The notes under the pieces are model-generated. The model saw only the letters and a list, made by a program, of their open reading frames with translations. It was not told the origin of the DNA and searched no databases. Made by a program: the position numbers and the translations under genes. From Virgisporangium ochraceum (GTDB lineage: Bacteria; Actinomycetota; Actinomycetes; Mycobacteriales; Micromonosporaceae), in the NCBI RefSeq assembly GCF_016863655.1, contig NZ_BOPH01000024.1:84956-148955 (forward strand): a DNA stretch of 64,000 bases, given 5' to 3'. Below are positions 42,645-52,882 of the stretch, piece by piece (position 1 is the first letter of the stretch; each line of letters starts with the position of its first letter).

Positions 42645-43642
42645 GCGGAGAATGCTGGCAGAACCTGAGCGCCGTACGCGTCCAGGGTGGACTCCTTCGC
42701 GTCGTGCTGGAGGTAGAGCGCGAACTGGTCGACGCCCAGGTCCTTCAGCTCGTTCAGCCGCTTGAGGTGCTCCTCGACCGGACCGAGGAGGCAGAACCGG
42801 TCGACGATCTCGTCGGGCACGAAGTCGGTGTGGGTGTTGCCCGCCCGGCCGTGCTCGGCGTAGTCGTAGCCCCTCCGGCCGGCGATGTAGTCGGTGAGCA
42901 CCTGCGGCACTCCCCCGCCGGCGTTGCCGTACCGGGCCACGATGTCGGCCACGTGGTTGCCGACCATGCCGCCGAACCACCGGGTCTGCTCGCGCTGGTG
43001 CGCCAGGTCGTCGCCCACGTAGGCCGGCGCCGCCACGCAGAACTTGATGGCGGCCGGGTCGCGGCCGGCCTTTTCGGCGGCGGCACGCACGGCACCGATC
43101 ATCCACGCCGCGATGTCGGGGTCGGCCAGCTGCAGGATGTAGCCGTCGCCGACCTCGCCGGTCAGCGCAAGCGCCTTCGGCCCGTACGCGGCCACCCACA
43201 CCTCCAGCCGGCTCTCCGCCGCCCAGAGGAACTGGAGGTCGCGATCGCGCAGCCGGACCGCGCGACCGTTGCCCAGCTCCCGGATCACCTCGACGCACTC
43301 GCGCAGCTCGGCGAGCGTCGTCGGGCGGGAGCCCAGCACCCGCACCGCCGAGTCACCGCGGCCGATGCCGCACACGGTGCGGTTGCCGTACAGCTCGTTG
43401 AGCGTGGCGAACGTCGACGCCGTCACCGTCCAGTCGCGGGTGGACGGGTTGGTCACCATCGGCCCCACCACCACCTTCTCGGTGGTGGCGAGGATCTGGC
43501 TGTAGATGACGAACGGCTCCTGCCACAGCACGTGCGAGTCGAACGTCCACACGTGGCTGAAACCGGCCCGCTCGGCCCGCTGGGCGAGCGTGACGAGGTC
43601 CCTCGCCGGTGGGTCGCACTGGAAGACGACGCCGAAGTCCAT
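42641..43642 (-). CDS. LLM-class flavin/F420-dependent oxidoreductase in the pyrimidine operon
   Basis: A 333-residue luciferase-like monooxygenase-fold enzyme. The N-terminal DFGVVFQCDPPARDLVTLAQRAE, GIGRGDSAVRVLG and C-terminal GPVEEHLKRLNELKDLGVDQFALYL match the F420-dependent LLM group that clusters with dihydropyrimidinases. It sits 3 bp after mmsA and overlaps the next permease gene. It could reduce uracil/thymine or act on a hydantoin-related substrate; this is inference from context. Confidence 0.82.
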   Translation of the reverse strand: MDFGVVFQCDPPARDLVTLAQRAERAGFSHVWTFDSHVLWQEPFVIYSQILATTEKVVVGPMVTNPSTRDWTVTASTFATLNELYGNRTVCGIGRGDSAVRVLGSRPTTLAELRECVEVIRELGNGRAVRLRDRDLQFLWAAESRLEVWVAAYGPKALALTGEVGDGYILQLADPDIAAWMIGAVRAAAEKAGRDPAAIKFCVAAPAYVGDDLAHQREQTRWFGGMVGNHVADIVARYGNAGGGVPQVLTDYIAGRRGYDYAEHGRAGNTHTDFVPDEIVDRFCLLGPVEEHLKRLNELKDLGVDQFALYLQHDAKESTLDAYGAQVLPAFSA

Positions 43643-43645
43643 GGC

Positions 43646-45130
<1,485 letters not shown>

Positions 45131-45140
45131 GACGCCCTCC

Positions 45141-46547
45141 TCAGACGAGGTAGTCGCTGAGACCGCGGCGCAGGAACTGGCCGTGGCCCTTGCGGCCGTG
45201 GTAGTTGCCGGCGGAGTCGACGACCACGGTGCCGCGCGACAGCACGGTGTCGACCTTTCCGGCGATCTCGTAGCCTTCCCACGCCGAGTGGTCCATGTTC
45301 ATGTGGTGGGTCTCCACGCTGATGCGCGTGCGCCCGTTCGGGTCGTACAGCACGATGTCGGCGTCGGACCCGGGCGCGATGACGCCCTTGCGCGGGTACA
45401 GCCCGAACATGCGGGCCGGCGTGGTGGCGATCGTCTCCACCCACCGCGCGAGCGACAGCTTGCCGTCGACGACACCCTGGTACAGCAGGTCGACGCGGTG
45501 CTCGACGCCGCCGATCCCGTTGGGAATCTTCGAGAAGTCGCCGACGCCCAGTTCCTTCTGGTCCTTCATGCAGAACGGACAGTGGTCGGTGGAGACCACG
45601 GCGAGGTCGTTCGTCCTCAGTCCACGCCACAGATCGGCGCGGTGCGGCTCGTGCCTGCTGCGCAACGGCGTCGAGCAGACCCACTTGGCGCCCTCGAAGC
45701 CGGGCGCGCCGAGCTGGTCCTCCAGCGTGAGGTAGAGGTACTGCGGGCAGGTCTCGGCGAAGACGTTGCGGCCCTGGTTGCGCGCTGCCGCAACCTGTTC
45801 CAGCGCCTGGCTCGCCGACAGGTGCACGATGTAGAGCGGGCAGTCCTTCGCCACGTCGGCCAGCCAGATGGCACGGCTGGTGGCCTCCGCCTCGAGCTGC
45901 GTGGGGCGGGTGATGCCGTGGTGGATGGGGTCGGTCTCACCCCGGGAAAGCGCTTGCTGCACCAGAACGTCGATCGCGATGCCGTTCTCGGCGTGCATCA
46001 TGATCATCGAGCCGTTCTCCCGCGCCTTCTGCATGGCGCGCAGGATCTGGCCGTCGTCGGAGTAGAAGACGCCCGGGTAGGCCATGAACAGCTTGAAGCT
46101 GCTGATGCCCTCGTCGGTGACGAGCTGGTCCATCGCCTTGAGCGAGTCGTCGTCGACGCCACCGAGGATCATGTGGAACGCGTAGTCGACGTGGCAGTTG
46201 CCCTCGGCCTTGCCGTGCCAGGCGGCCAGCCCGTCCTGCACGACCTCGCCGGTGCGCTGCACCGCGAAGTCGATGATCGTGGTGGTTCCACCGTGCGCGG
46301 CGGCGCGCGTGCCGGTGTCGAACGTGTCGCTGGCGAACGTGCCGCCGAACGGCAGCTCCATGTGGGTGTGCGCGTCGACGCCGCCGGGAATGACGTACTT
46401 CCCCGTCGCATCAAGGGTTTCCACGCCCTCGGCCGGTCCTCTGCCGGGAGCGAAGATGGCGGCGATCGTCTCGCCGTCGACGAGCACGTCGGCGGCGTAC
46501 GGCCCGGCGGGGCCGACGACGGTGCCGCCGGTGATCAGCAGAGTCAT
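45141..46547 (-). CDS. hydA: Dihydropyrimidinase (D-hydantoinase)
   Basis: A 468-residue cyclic amidohydrolase opening dihydrouracil/dihydrothymine or hydantoins. Zinc-site motifs: GGVDAHTHMELPFGG (His60, His62), carbamylated Lys in SSFKLFMAYPG, MHAENGIAID, FAETCPQYLYL, and VVSTDHCPFCMKDQ. ATG start at 46547, 28 bp after pydC. A palindrome site at 45948 encodes QQALS. Second gene of the operon. Confidence 0.94.
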   Translation of the reverse strand: MTLLITGGTVVGPAGPYAADVLVDGETIAAIFAPGRGPAEGVETLDATGKYVIPGGVDAHTHMELPFGGTFASDTFDTGTRAAAHGGTTTIIDFAVQRTGEVVQDGLAAWHGKAEGNCHVDYAFHMILGGVDDDSLKAMDQLVTDEGISSFKLFMAYPGVFYSDDGQILRAMQKARENGSMIMMHAENGIAIDVLVQQALSRGETDPIHHGITRPTQLEAEATSRAIWLADVAKDCPLYIVHLSASQALEQVAAARNQGRNVFAETCPQYLYLTLEDQLGAPGFEGAKWVCSTPLRSRHEPHRADLWRGLRTNDLAVVSTDHCPFCMKDQKELGVGDFSKIPNGIGGVEHRVDLLYQGVVDGKLSLARWVETIATTPARMFGLYPRKGVIAPGSDADIVLYDPNGRTRISVETHHMNMDHSAWEGYEIAGKVDTVLSRGTVVVDSAGNYHGRKGHGQFLRRGLSDYLV

Positions 46548-46575
46548 GGTTCCCCTTACTTCGGGTCGGCGGGCG

Positions 46576-47415
46576 TCACGGCTTGGTCAGGTCGTCGTAG
46601 GCGTCGGGACGGCGGTCGCGGTAGAACTGCCAGCGGTCGCGGACCGTCGCCAGCAGGTCGAAGTCGAGATCGCGCACGATCAGCTCGGGGTTGTGGGCGT
46701 CGCCCACCTCGCCGACGAACTTGCCCTCCGGGTCGACGAAGTAGCTCGTCCCGTAGAAGTCGTTGTCGCCGAGGTCCTCGATGCCGACCCGGTTGATCGC
46801 GCCGATGAAGTACTCGTTGGCGACGGCCGACGCGGGCTGTTCGAGCTGCCACAGGTACGACGACAGGCCGCGGTGCGTGGCCGACGGGTTGAACACCAGC
46901 TTCGCGCCGTTGAGGCCGAGTGCGCGCCAGCCCTCCGGGAAGTGCCGGTCGTAGCAGATGTAGACGCCGACGCGGCCGACCGCGGTGTCGAACACCGGGT
47001 AGCCGAGGTTGCCGGGACGGAAGTAGAACTTCTCCCAGAAGCCCTTGACCTGCGGGATGTGCGTCTTGCGGTACTTGCCGAGGTACTTCCCGTCGGCGTC
47101 GACCACGGCGGCGGTGTTGTACAGGACGCCGGGCTGCTCCTGTTCGTACATCGGCAGGATCATCACCATGCCGAGGTCGGCGGCGAGCGCCTGGAACCGC
47201 TCGGTGGTGGGGCCGGGGATGCTCTCCGCGTACGAGTAGTACTCCTTGTCCTGCACCTGGCAGAAGTACGGGCCGTAGAACAGCTCCTGGAAGCAGATCA
47301 CCTTCGCGCCCTGCGCGGCGGCCTGCCGTGCGTACTCCTCGTGTGCCTTGATCATCGATTCCTTGTCACCGGTCCAGGTCGTCTGGACGAGTGCGGCGCG
47401 AACGACATCTGCCAT
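46576..47415 (-). CDS. pydC: Beta-ureidopropionase / N-carbamoyl-beta-alanine amidohydrolase (nitrilase superfamily)
   Basis: A 279-residue nitrilase-superfamily amidase with the Glu-Lys-Cys triad: Glu44 (VICFQELFYGP), Lys117 (KYRKTHIPQ) and Cys154 (GVYICYDRHFPEG). The segments and operon partners mark it as the enzyme releasing beta-alanine, CO2 and ammonia from N-carbamoyl-beta-alanine. First gene of the eight-gene minus-strand operon, with a promoter region shared with the divergent MocR gene. Confidence 0.9.
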   Translation of the reverse strand: MADVVRAALVQTTWTGDKESMIKAHEEYARQAAAQGAKVICFQELFYGPYFCQVQDKEYYSYAESIPGPTTERFQALAADLGMVMILPMYEQEQPGVLYNTAAVVDADGKYLGKYRKTHIPQVKGFWEKFYFRPGNLGYPVFDTAVGRVGVYICYDRHFPEGWRALGLNGAKLVFNPSATHRGLSSYLWQLEQPASAVANEYFIGAINRVGIEDLGDNDFYGTSYFVDPEGKFVGEVGDAHNPELIVRDLDFDLLATVRDRWQFYRDRRPDAYDDLTKP

Positions 47416-47489
47416 GGCTGCCGGTCCTCTCCTGATCAGGTGTCACGGCTACCGACCTGCCCTTGTTTCGGAAGGTCGGATGGCGTAGG

Positions 47490-47510
47490 ACTCTAGTGAC
47501 ACAACTCTAG
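47490..47510. promoter_or_regulatory. Candidate MocR operator: 14-bp spaced direct repeats
   Basis: ACTCTAG occurs at 47490-47496 and 47504-47510 in direct orientation, in the 316-bp space between pydC and the divergent MocR gene. Paired direct repeats in a shared promoter region are typical of GntR/MocR binding sites. No other gene is in this space. Confidence 0.45.
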
Positions 47511-47731
47511 GCGGACAATGGTGTGAATGTGTTCGGAGATTTGGAACGGGGAGTTTCGGCGGCGTTAACGTCGCCGCTCGCTCCGTGTGTCCGAACGTCG
47601 GCGCCGCCCGCTCCGGGAGGACGGGTTCCGGCTCGGGTTGGCCGGGCCTTCGAGCGACGGGTTCCGCGGGTCGAGGGCGCCGAGTCACCCGCTCCACAGG
47701 CCTGGCTCACCGGGCCACCCTCACCGCGCGC

Positions 47732-49132
47732 ATGGGCCTCGGCGCCGGGGCCGACGTGCTGCATCTGATCACCGCCGCGGTCGACGACCGCAGTGCCCGC
47801 GGGGTCGCCGCCGCCGTCAGCCGGCTTGTCACGACCGGTGCGCTGCCCGCCGGGTCCCGGCTGCCGACCGTCCGCGACGTCGCGCGTGAGCTCGGGATCA
47901 GCCCCACCACCGTCAGCGAGGCCTGGCGCAGCCTGGCCCGGGCCGGCGCGATACAGACCCGCGGCCGGTCGGGCACGTTCGTGCTCACCCCACCGGTGCC
48001 GCGCCAGCGGCTGCGTTACGCGCGCGTCACCACCCGACCCGCCACGCTCCCCCGCGACTTCTCCACCGGCGTCCCCGACCACGACCTCCTTCCCCACCTC
48101 GCCGAGCCGATGCGCCGCGTCGGCGACGCGCGCCTGACCACCAGCTACCTCGACGACCCCGTGCTGCCCGCACTGGAAGCAGTGCTCCGGGAACGGTTCC
48201 CGTTCGAGCCCGAACGGCTGACCGTGGTCGACGGCGCGCTGGACGCGGTCGACCGGATCACCGCGAACACTGTTCGCTTCGGAGATCACGTGCTTGTGGA
48301 GAACCCGGCCTTCCCGCCGATGCTCGACCTGCTCGACCAGGTCGGCGCCGTCGTGGTCGGCGTACCTGTGGACGGTCACGGCATGCGTCCCGACGCGCTC
48401 GCCGACGCGTTGGACGCGCACCGCCCGGTCGCCCTCTACCTGCAGCCGCGCGCCCACAACCCGACCGGCGGCAGCATGACCGCCGACCGGGCCGCGACGC
48501 TCGCGATCGTGCTCGGCGAGCACCCGTCGGTGCTCGTGGTGGAGGACGACCACGCCGGCGACATCGCGTCGGCGCCGCCGGTCAGCCTCGGCTCGTGGCT
48601 GCCGGACAACACCGTCCACATCCTCAGCTTCTCCAAGAGCCACGGTCCCGACCTCCGGCTCGCCGCCGTCGGCGGACCCGCCGCGGTGATCAACCCGGTG
48701 ACCGACCGGCGGCTGCTCGGGCCGGGCTGGTCCAGCCGGCTGCTCCAGGCGGTGCTGGTCGACCTGCTCACCGACCCGGAGACCGTGGCCGGCATCGCCG
48801 CGGCGCGCGCCGAGTACGCCCGACGCCGGGAGGCGATGCTCGCGGCGCTGTCCGCGCGCGGGGTCACCGCGACCGCCGCCGACGGCATCAACCTGTGGAT
48901 GGAGGTCGCCGACCAACAGGTGGCGATGCTGTCCCTGGCCGCGCACGGGGTGGCCGTGGCGCCGGGCGCGCCGTTCATGGTCACGCCGCTGTCCACCGAC
49001 CACGTGCGGATCACGGTCGGGCTGGTCCGCGAGGGCTTCGACGAGCTCGCCGACCTCCTCGCCGCGGCGGCCGGCGCCGAGACCAAGGCGAGTGGACGCC
49101 GCGCCGACGCCCACCCACGCGGCTGGCGCTGA
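47732..49132 (+). CDS. MocR-family regulator (GntR winged helix fused to class I aminotransferase fold)
   Basis: About 466 residues. The N-terminal GntR winged helix reads LPTVRDVARELGISPTTVSEAW with RGRSGTFVL as its wing; the C-terminal type I PLP fold contains HNPTGGSM, VVEDDHAGDI and the PLP lysine in LSFSKSHGPDLRLA. MocR proteins sense PLP-bound amino acids or amines. Divergent from the beta-ureidopropionase operon, it is a good candidate for a beta-alanine-responsive activator. ATG at 47732 is the best start; GTG at 47585 is in frame but adds a basic low-complexity tail. Confidence 0.87.
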   Translation: MGLGAGADVLHLITAAVDDRSARGVAAAVSRLVTTGALPAGSRLPTVRDVARELGISPTTVSEAWRSLARAGAIQTRGRSGTFVLTPPVPRQRLRYARVTTRPATLPRDFSTGVPDHDLLPHLAEPMRRVGDARLTTSYLDDPVLPALEAVLRERFPFEPERLTVVDGALDAVDRITANTVRFGDHVLVENPAFPPMLDLLDQVGAVVVGVPVDGHGMRPDALADALDAHRPVALYLQPRAHNPTGGSMTADRAATLAIVLGEHPSVLVVEDDHAGDIASAPPVSLGSWLPDNTVHILSFSKSHGPDLRLAAVGGPAAVINPVTDRRLLGPGWSSRLLQAVLVDLLTDPETVAGIAAARAEYARRREAMLAALSARGVTATAADGINLWMEVADQQVAMLSLAAHGVAVAPGAPFMVTPLSTDHVRITVGLVREGFDELADLLAAAAGAETKASGRRADAHPRGWR

Positions 49133-49580
49133 CCGACCGCCGCACGCAGCTCACCCTCCGCGCCCGGCCCAGGCAACCGCGCGGCCACGCGCCGCGCCCG
49201 GCACACCCACCCTCCGCGCCCAGCCACGCGACCACGCGGCCGCGCCTGAGGCACCCGCCCCGCCCGACACATGCCGATCCGTCAAGTGTCAGATCACGCA
49301 CCGTGCGCATGAAATAGCACGCCGCACGGATAGTGAGCGACGCGTAACGGATGGACCGGTGCCGTGGGCCGGCCTAGCGTCGACGTCGTGACTGACCGTA
49401 GGGCGCGTAGGCGTCACCTGCCGGTGGTGCACCCGTCCGGGGAGACCGGCGCGCGGGGACCCGAGCGCGACGAACGCGCCCCGGCCGACTGGCGACCCGT
49501 CACCACCCGCCCGGCACCCGAGGCACACGACCCCGGCACCTGAGGCGCACGACCGCGGCGGCTGAGGCAAGAACGAACCG
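49133..49580. other. Gene-free stretch
   Basis: About 450 bp between the MocR and AraC genes. I see only imperfect repeats of CCGGCACCTGAGGCGCACG-like units (49510-49565) and no convincing coding frame or RNA. Confidence 0.6.
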
Positions 49581-50585
49581 TCACTCACGCAAGGTGACCG
49601 ACGGCGCCACGCCGAACTGCTGGCGGTACGCGGCGGCGAACCGGCCGAGGTGGCTGAACCCCCACCGGTGGGCCACGTCGGCGACCGTCTCGGTGTCGGG
49701 ACGGGCGCTGCGCAGGTCGCCGTGGGCGCGGGCCAGCCGCAGGTCGCGCAGGTAGCACATCGGCGAGGTGCCGGTGGTCCGGTGGAACGCGGCCTGCAGC
49801 GCGCGGACGCCGACGCCGCTCGTGTGGGCCAGGTCGGCGACCGTGAACGGGTACGCCGGGTCGGCCTGCATCGCCTCGATCGCCCTCCGCACCGGGCGCG
49901 GCCACCGGTACCGCTCGGGCCGGATCAGCTCCTTGCGGTGCGGATGGTCGGCCGCCGACAGGAAGGCGGCGATCGCGCCGGCGGCCAACCGGGCCGCCGT
50001 CGTGGGGTCGGCGGCCGCGCCGTCGGGCTCGACGATGTCGTCGAGCGTCAACTGCATGAGACCGAGCCACGTGCGTCCCCGCCGGGTGGTGAGGTCGAGC
50101 CACGGCGCCACCTCGACCACGCCGCCGACCGACCGGCCGAGCGCGGTCTGGAGGTGCTGCTCCACCGCGGCCCGTTCGAGCCGGACGACCAGCACCGTGG
50201 TGAACGGCCGGATCCGGTCGACGGTGGCCGGCCCGCACGGCCGGTGCACGACGGCGCGGTTGACCGACCCCGCGGCGACCACCCCCGCGTGCTCCGTCGT
50301 CATCCGGCCGGTCAGCGGCACATATACGAGGTACACGTCCGGCGAGTCCGGCCGGAGCAGCCGCACCTCGTCACCGAACCGCATTTCACCGACGGTGACC
50401 GCGCCCACCCGGCCGGCCCGGAACCAGTAGAGCAGCCGCGCCTCGGGCAGCTCCGGGACGACGGAGAGTCCGAAGTACGTCTGGCACAGGCTCTTGACCT
50501 CGGAGAGCGAGCTGTTGCCGTAGTCGGCCAGGTGCCATCCGGAGGTGTACGAGTCCCGCTCGGCCCGCTCCGGATCGCCCGTCAT
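49581..50585 (-). CDS. AraC family transcriptional regulator
   Basis: A 334-residue regulator. The C-terminal two-helix-turn-helix domain is clear: FTVADLAHTSGVGVRALQAAF, then SPMCYLRDLRLARAHGDLR and VADVAHRWGFSHLGRFAAAY. The N-terminal half is the AraC-binding-like (CuRlR/AraC_binding_2) type: LTGRMTTEHAGVVAAGSVNRAV. ATG at 50585 is in frame; longer readings exist but add non-conserved residues. Target unknown. Confidence 0.85.
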   Translation of the reverse strand: MTGDPERAERDSYTSGWHLADYGNSSLSEVKSLCQTYFGLSVVPELPEARLLYWFRAGRVGAVTVGEMRFGDEVRLLRPDSPDVYLVYVPLTGRMTTEHAGVVAAGSVNRAVVHRPCGPATVDRIRPFTTVLVVRLERAAVEQHLQTALGRSVGGVVEVAPWLDLTTRRGRTWLGLMQLTLDDIVEPDGAAADPTTAARLAAGAIAAFLSAADHPHRKELIRPERYRWPRPVRRAIEAMQADPAYPFTVADLAHTSGVGVRALQAAFHRTTGTSPMCYLRDLRLARAHGDLRSARPDTETVADVAHRWGFSHLGRFAAAYRQQFGVAPSVTLRE

Positions 50586-50790
50586 CACCTCATTCTGCGA
50601 CACAAAGCGAAGGCTCGGAAGCCGACCGTGATCCACCGGAGTGTCACGGTCGGTGTGGTCCACCAGGGTGGGCGAGGTGGCACGAACGTGGGATCTTTCC
50701 GGACCGCTAGGCTCCGTACTCTTTCCGACAGCACCACGATGGCGGCACGACCCGAGACACCGCCATCCCACCACGAAAGCTGGAGATGGC

Positions 50791-51306
50791 ATGAGCGAGT
50801 ACGAAGACCCGGGAACGACCGGCGGCGAGGACTACGGCACCGACGCCCCCACGTACGAGGAGCCGCACGACCACACGATCGTCGCGCAGTTCACCGACGG
50901 TTCGCAGCTCGGTGTCTCCGACGTGGACCACGACGGCTACGCCGACATCGCGGCCACCGACGCCGACGGCGACGGGCGTCCCGAGGCCGTATACACCGAC
51001 GAGCACGGTGGCGTCGCCCTCGACACCGCCTACGTCGACGCCAACGAGGACGGCAGCCCCGAGCGGGTCTACGCCGACACCAACGAGGACGGTTACGTCG
51101 ACGCGGCCGCCGCCGACACCGACGGCGACGGGCAGCTCGACCTGGCGGCCTTCGACCGCAACTTCGACGGTCGGGTGGACCAGGTCCAGTCGGACCCGGA
51201 CGAGGACGGCAACATTGACCGTACGGTCACCGACACCGACTTCGACGGTGTGGCCGACACGGTTCACTACGGCGACAACGACACGAACCCTTACGCTCGC
51301 AACTAG
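50791..51306 (+). CDS. Acidic EF-hand/thrombospondin-3-like repeat protein (paralogue B)
   Basis: A 171-residue acidic protein, close paralogue of 4675-5187. It has the same eight DxDxDGxxD loops (DVDHDGYAD, DADGDGRPE, DANEDGSPE, DTNEDGYVD, DTDGDGQLD, DPDEDGNID, DTDFDGVAD) and the same C-terminal DTNPYAR end. No signal peptide. GGAG 6 nt upstream of the ATG. It is followed by a long inverted repeat. Two copies with conserved loops argue for selection on metal binding, but function is unknown. Confidence 0.85.
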   Translation: MSEYEDPGTTGGEDYGTDAPTYEEPHDHTIVAQFTDGSQLGVSDVDHDGYADIAATDADGDGRPEAVYTDEHGGVALDTAYVDANEDGSPERVYADTNEDGYVDAAAADTDGDGQLDLAAFDRNFDGRVDQVQSDPDEDGNIDRTVTDTDFDGVADTVHYGDNDTNPYARN

Positions 51307-51320
51307 TGCGTGCTTTTGGA

Positions 51321-51387
51321 TTCGGGCGGACCAACTCGCTCCGGAAGTAAAGCGTCGAGCTTCTCTCCGCGAGTTGGTCCGCCCGAA
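51321..51387. repeat. Long inverted repeat, probable bidirectional terminator
   Basis: A 19-bp perfect inverted repeat (51321-51339 with 51369-51387) around a 29-nt loop that can pair internally (GGAAG/CTTCT). It lies between the convergent 3' ends of the acidic repeat protein and the MDR gene. Confidence 0.85.
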
Positions 51388-51455
51388 ATCCGTCGTGGTT
51401 TAGCTGCGTGCTTCGTGTCGCGCTCTGAAAAGCTTGGACGGGGTGGCGCGGGTAG

Positions 51456-52448
51456 CTAGAGTTTGACGACCATTTTGCCGGTGTTCTGGCCGGTCAGGAG
51501 GCCCTGGAAGGCCTCCGTCGCGTTTTCCAGGCCGTCGACGACCGTCTCCTGCCACTGGACCTTGCCTTCGGCCAGCCAGGTGGACATCTCCGGCAGGTAG
51601 TCCTTCATTCTCCGGTTGTGGTCGCTCACGATGTAGCCGCGCAAGGTGAGGCGCTTTCCCACCGCCAGAGACAGGTTGTTCGGACCGGGCGGCGCGTCGG
51701 TGGCGTTGTAGGCGCTGATGGCGCCGCACATCGCCACGCGGCCGTACGGTCTCAGCGCGCTGATCGCCGCTTCCAGATGCTCACCGCCGACGTTGTCGAA
51801 ATAGACGTCTATCCCGTCCGGGGCGGCTTCCTTGAGGCGGGCGCGTACGGGTCCCTCGTGGTAGTCGAACGCGGCGTCGAAGCCGATCCCGCGTAGCCAG
51901 GCCACCTTGCTCGCGGTCCCGGCGCTTCCGATCACGCGCGACGCACCCCGCGCCTTCGCGATCTGCCCGACCACGCTGCCGACCGCGCCCGCCGCTCCCG
52001 ACACGAACACCGCGTCGCCGGGCTTGAACTCGGCGATGTCGAGCAGGCCGACGTACGCGGTGAGGCCCGGCATCCCGAGAACCCCCAGGTAGGCCGACAG
52101 GCTCACGCCCTCGATCGCCTCGATCCTGCGTGCGCCCTTGTCGGGGACCAGCGCGACGTCCCGCCAACCCAGGTTGTGCAGTACCAGGTCGCCGACGGCC
52201 AGGGCCGGGTTCGCCGACGCGACGACCTCGCCGACCGCGCCGCCCTCCATCGCCTTGCCCAGCTCGAACGGCGGCACGTACGACTTGACGTCGTTCATGC
52301 GGCCGCGCATGTAGGGGTCGACGGACATGAAGTGGTTCCGGACCAGGACCTGCCCGTCGGTCGGCTCCGGCAGGTCGACCTCGACCAGCTCGAAGTTCTC
52401 CGCGGTCGGCATGCCGACCGGGCGGGAGACCAGCCGTACCTCCCTCAC
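51456..52448 (-). CDS. MDR-superfamily NADP-dependent oxidoreductase (zinc-free, PTGR/CurA type)
   Basis: A 330-residue quinone/enone reductase of the leukotriene-B4-dehydrogenase/CurA group: VSGAAGAVGSVVGQIAKARGA (dinucleotide fold), YFDNVGGEHLEAAI and SVDPYMRGRM near the N-terminus. No zinc-ligand cysteines. GTG start overlapping the Ohr stop. It ends the three-gene minus operon. Substrate unknown; reduction of enones or aldehydes linked to oxidative stress is plausible. Confidence 0.87.
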   Translation of the reverse strand: MREVRLVSRPVGMPTAENFELVEVDLPEPTDGQVLVRNHFMSVDPYMRGRMNDVKSYVPPFELGKAMEGGAVGEVVASANPALAVGDLVLHNLGWRDVALVPDKGARRIEAIEGVSLSAYLGVLGMPGLTAYVGLLDIAEFKPGDAVFVSGAAGAVGSVVGQIAKARGASRVIGSAGTASKVAWLRGIGFDAAFDYHEGPVRARLKEAAPDGIDVYFDNVGGEHLEAAISALRPYGRVAMCGAISAYNATDAPPGPNNLSLAVGKRLTLRGYIVSDHNRRMKDYLPEMSTWLAEGKVQWQETVVDGLENATEAFQGLLTGQNTGKMVVKL

Positions 52449-52882
52449 GGCGTGACCTCGGCGGAGTCGACGAGCGTGACGGTCACGTCAATGTTGCCTC
52501 TTGTCGCGTTGGAGTACGGACACACCTGGTGTGCCTTGCGCACCAGCTCCTCGCCCTGGTCGCGCGGGACGGCCGGCAGCGCGATGTCGAGCGCGGCCGT
52601 CAGCCCGAACCGGCCCTCGCCGATCGCGCCGATGCCGACCCGCGCGGTGACCTGCGACCCCGTGACGTCGACCCCCGCCAGTTGGGCGACCCGGCGCAGC
52701 GCCGAGTGGAAGCACGTCGAGTACCCCGCCGCGAACAGCTGCTCCGGGTTGGTGGCCCCGCCGGTCCCACCCATCTCGACCGGTCGGGCGACGTCGACGT
52801 CGATCAGCTTGTCGGTGGAGGTGACGTGCCCGTTGCGGCCGTCGCCGGTCGCGGTCACCTCCGCTGTGTACAGGACCTTCAT
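52445..52882 (-). CDS. ohr: Organic hydroperoxide resistance protein
   Basis: A 145-residue Ohr/OsmC peroxidase. The peroxidatic Cys57 is in AAGYSTCFHSAL and the resolving Cys in AHQVCPYSNATRGN; both match the thiol pair that reduces organic hydroperoxides using lipoyl donors. ATG overlaps the desulfurase-like gene stop by 4 bp. No OhrR is beside it. Confidence 0.95.
   Translation of the reverse strand: MKVLYTAEVTATGDGRNGHVTSTDKLIDVDVARPVEMGGTGGATNPEQLFAAGYSTCFHSALRRVAQLAGVDVTGSQVTARVGIGAIGEGRFGLTAALDIALPAVPRDQGEELVRKAHQVCPYSNATRGNIDVTVTLVDSAEVTP

Noticed and set aside
49289..49588. Minus-strand 99-codon frame between MocR and AraC
   Set aside because: No start context and a random-looking composition, overlapping the AraC 3' end.
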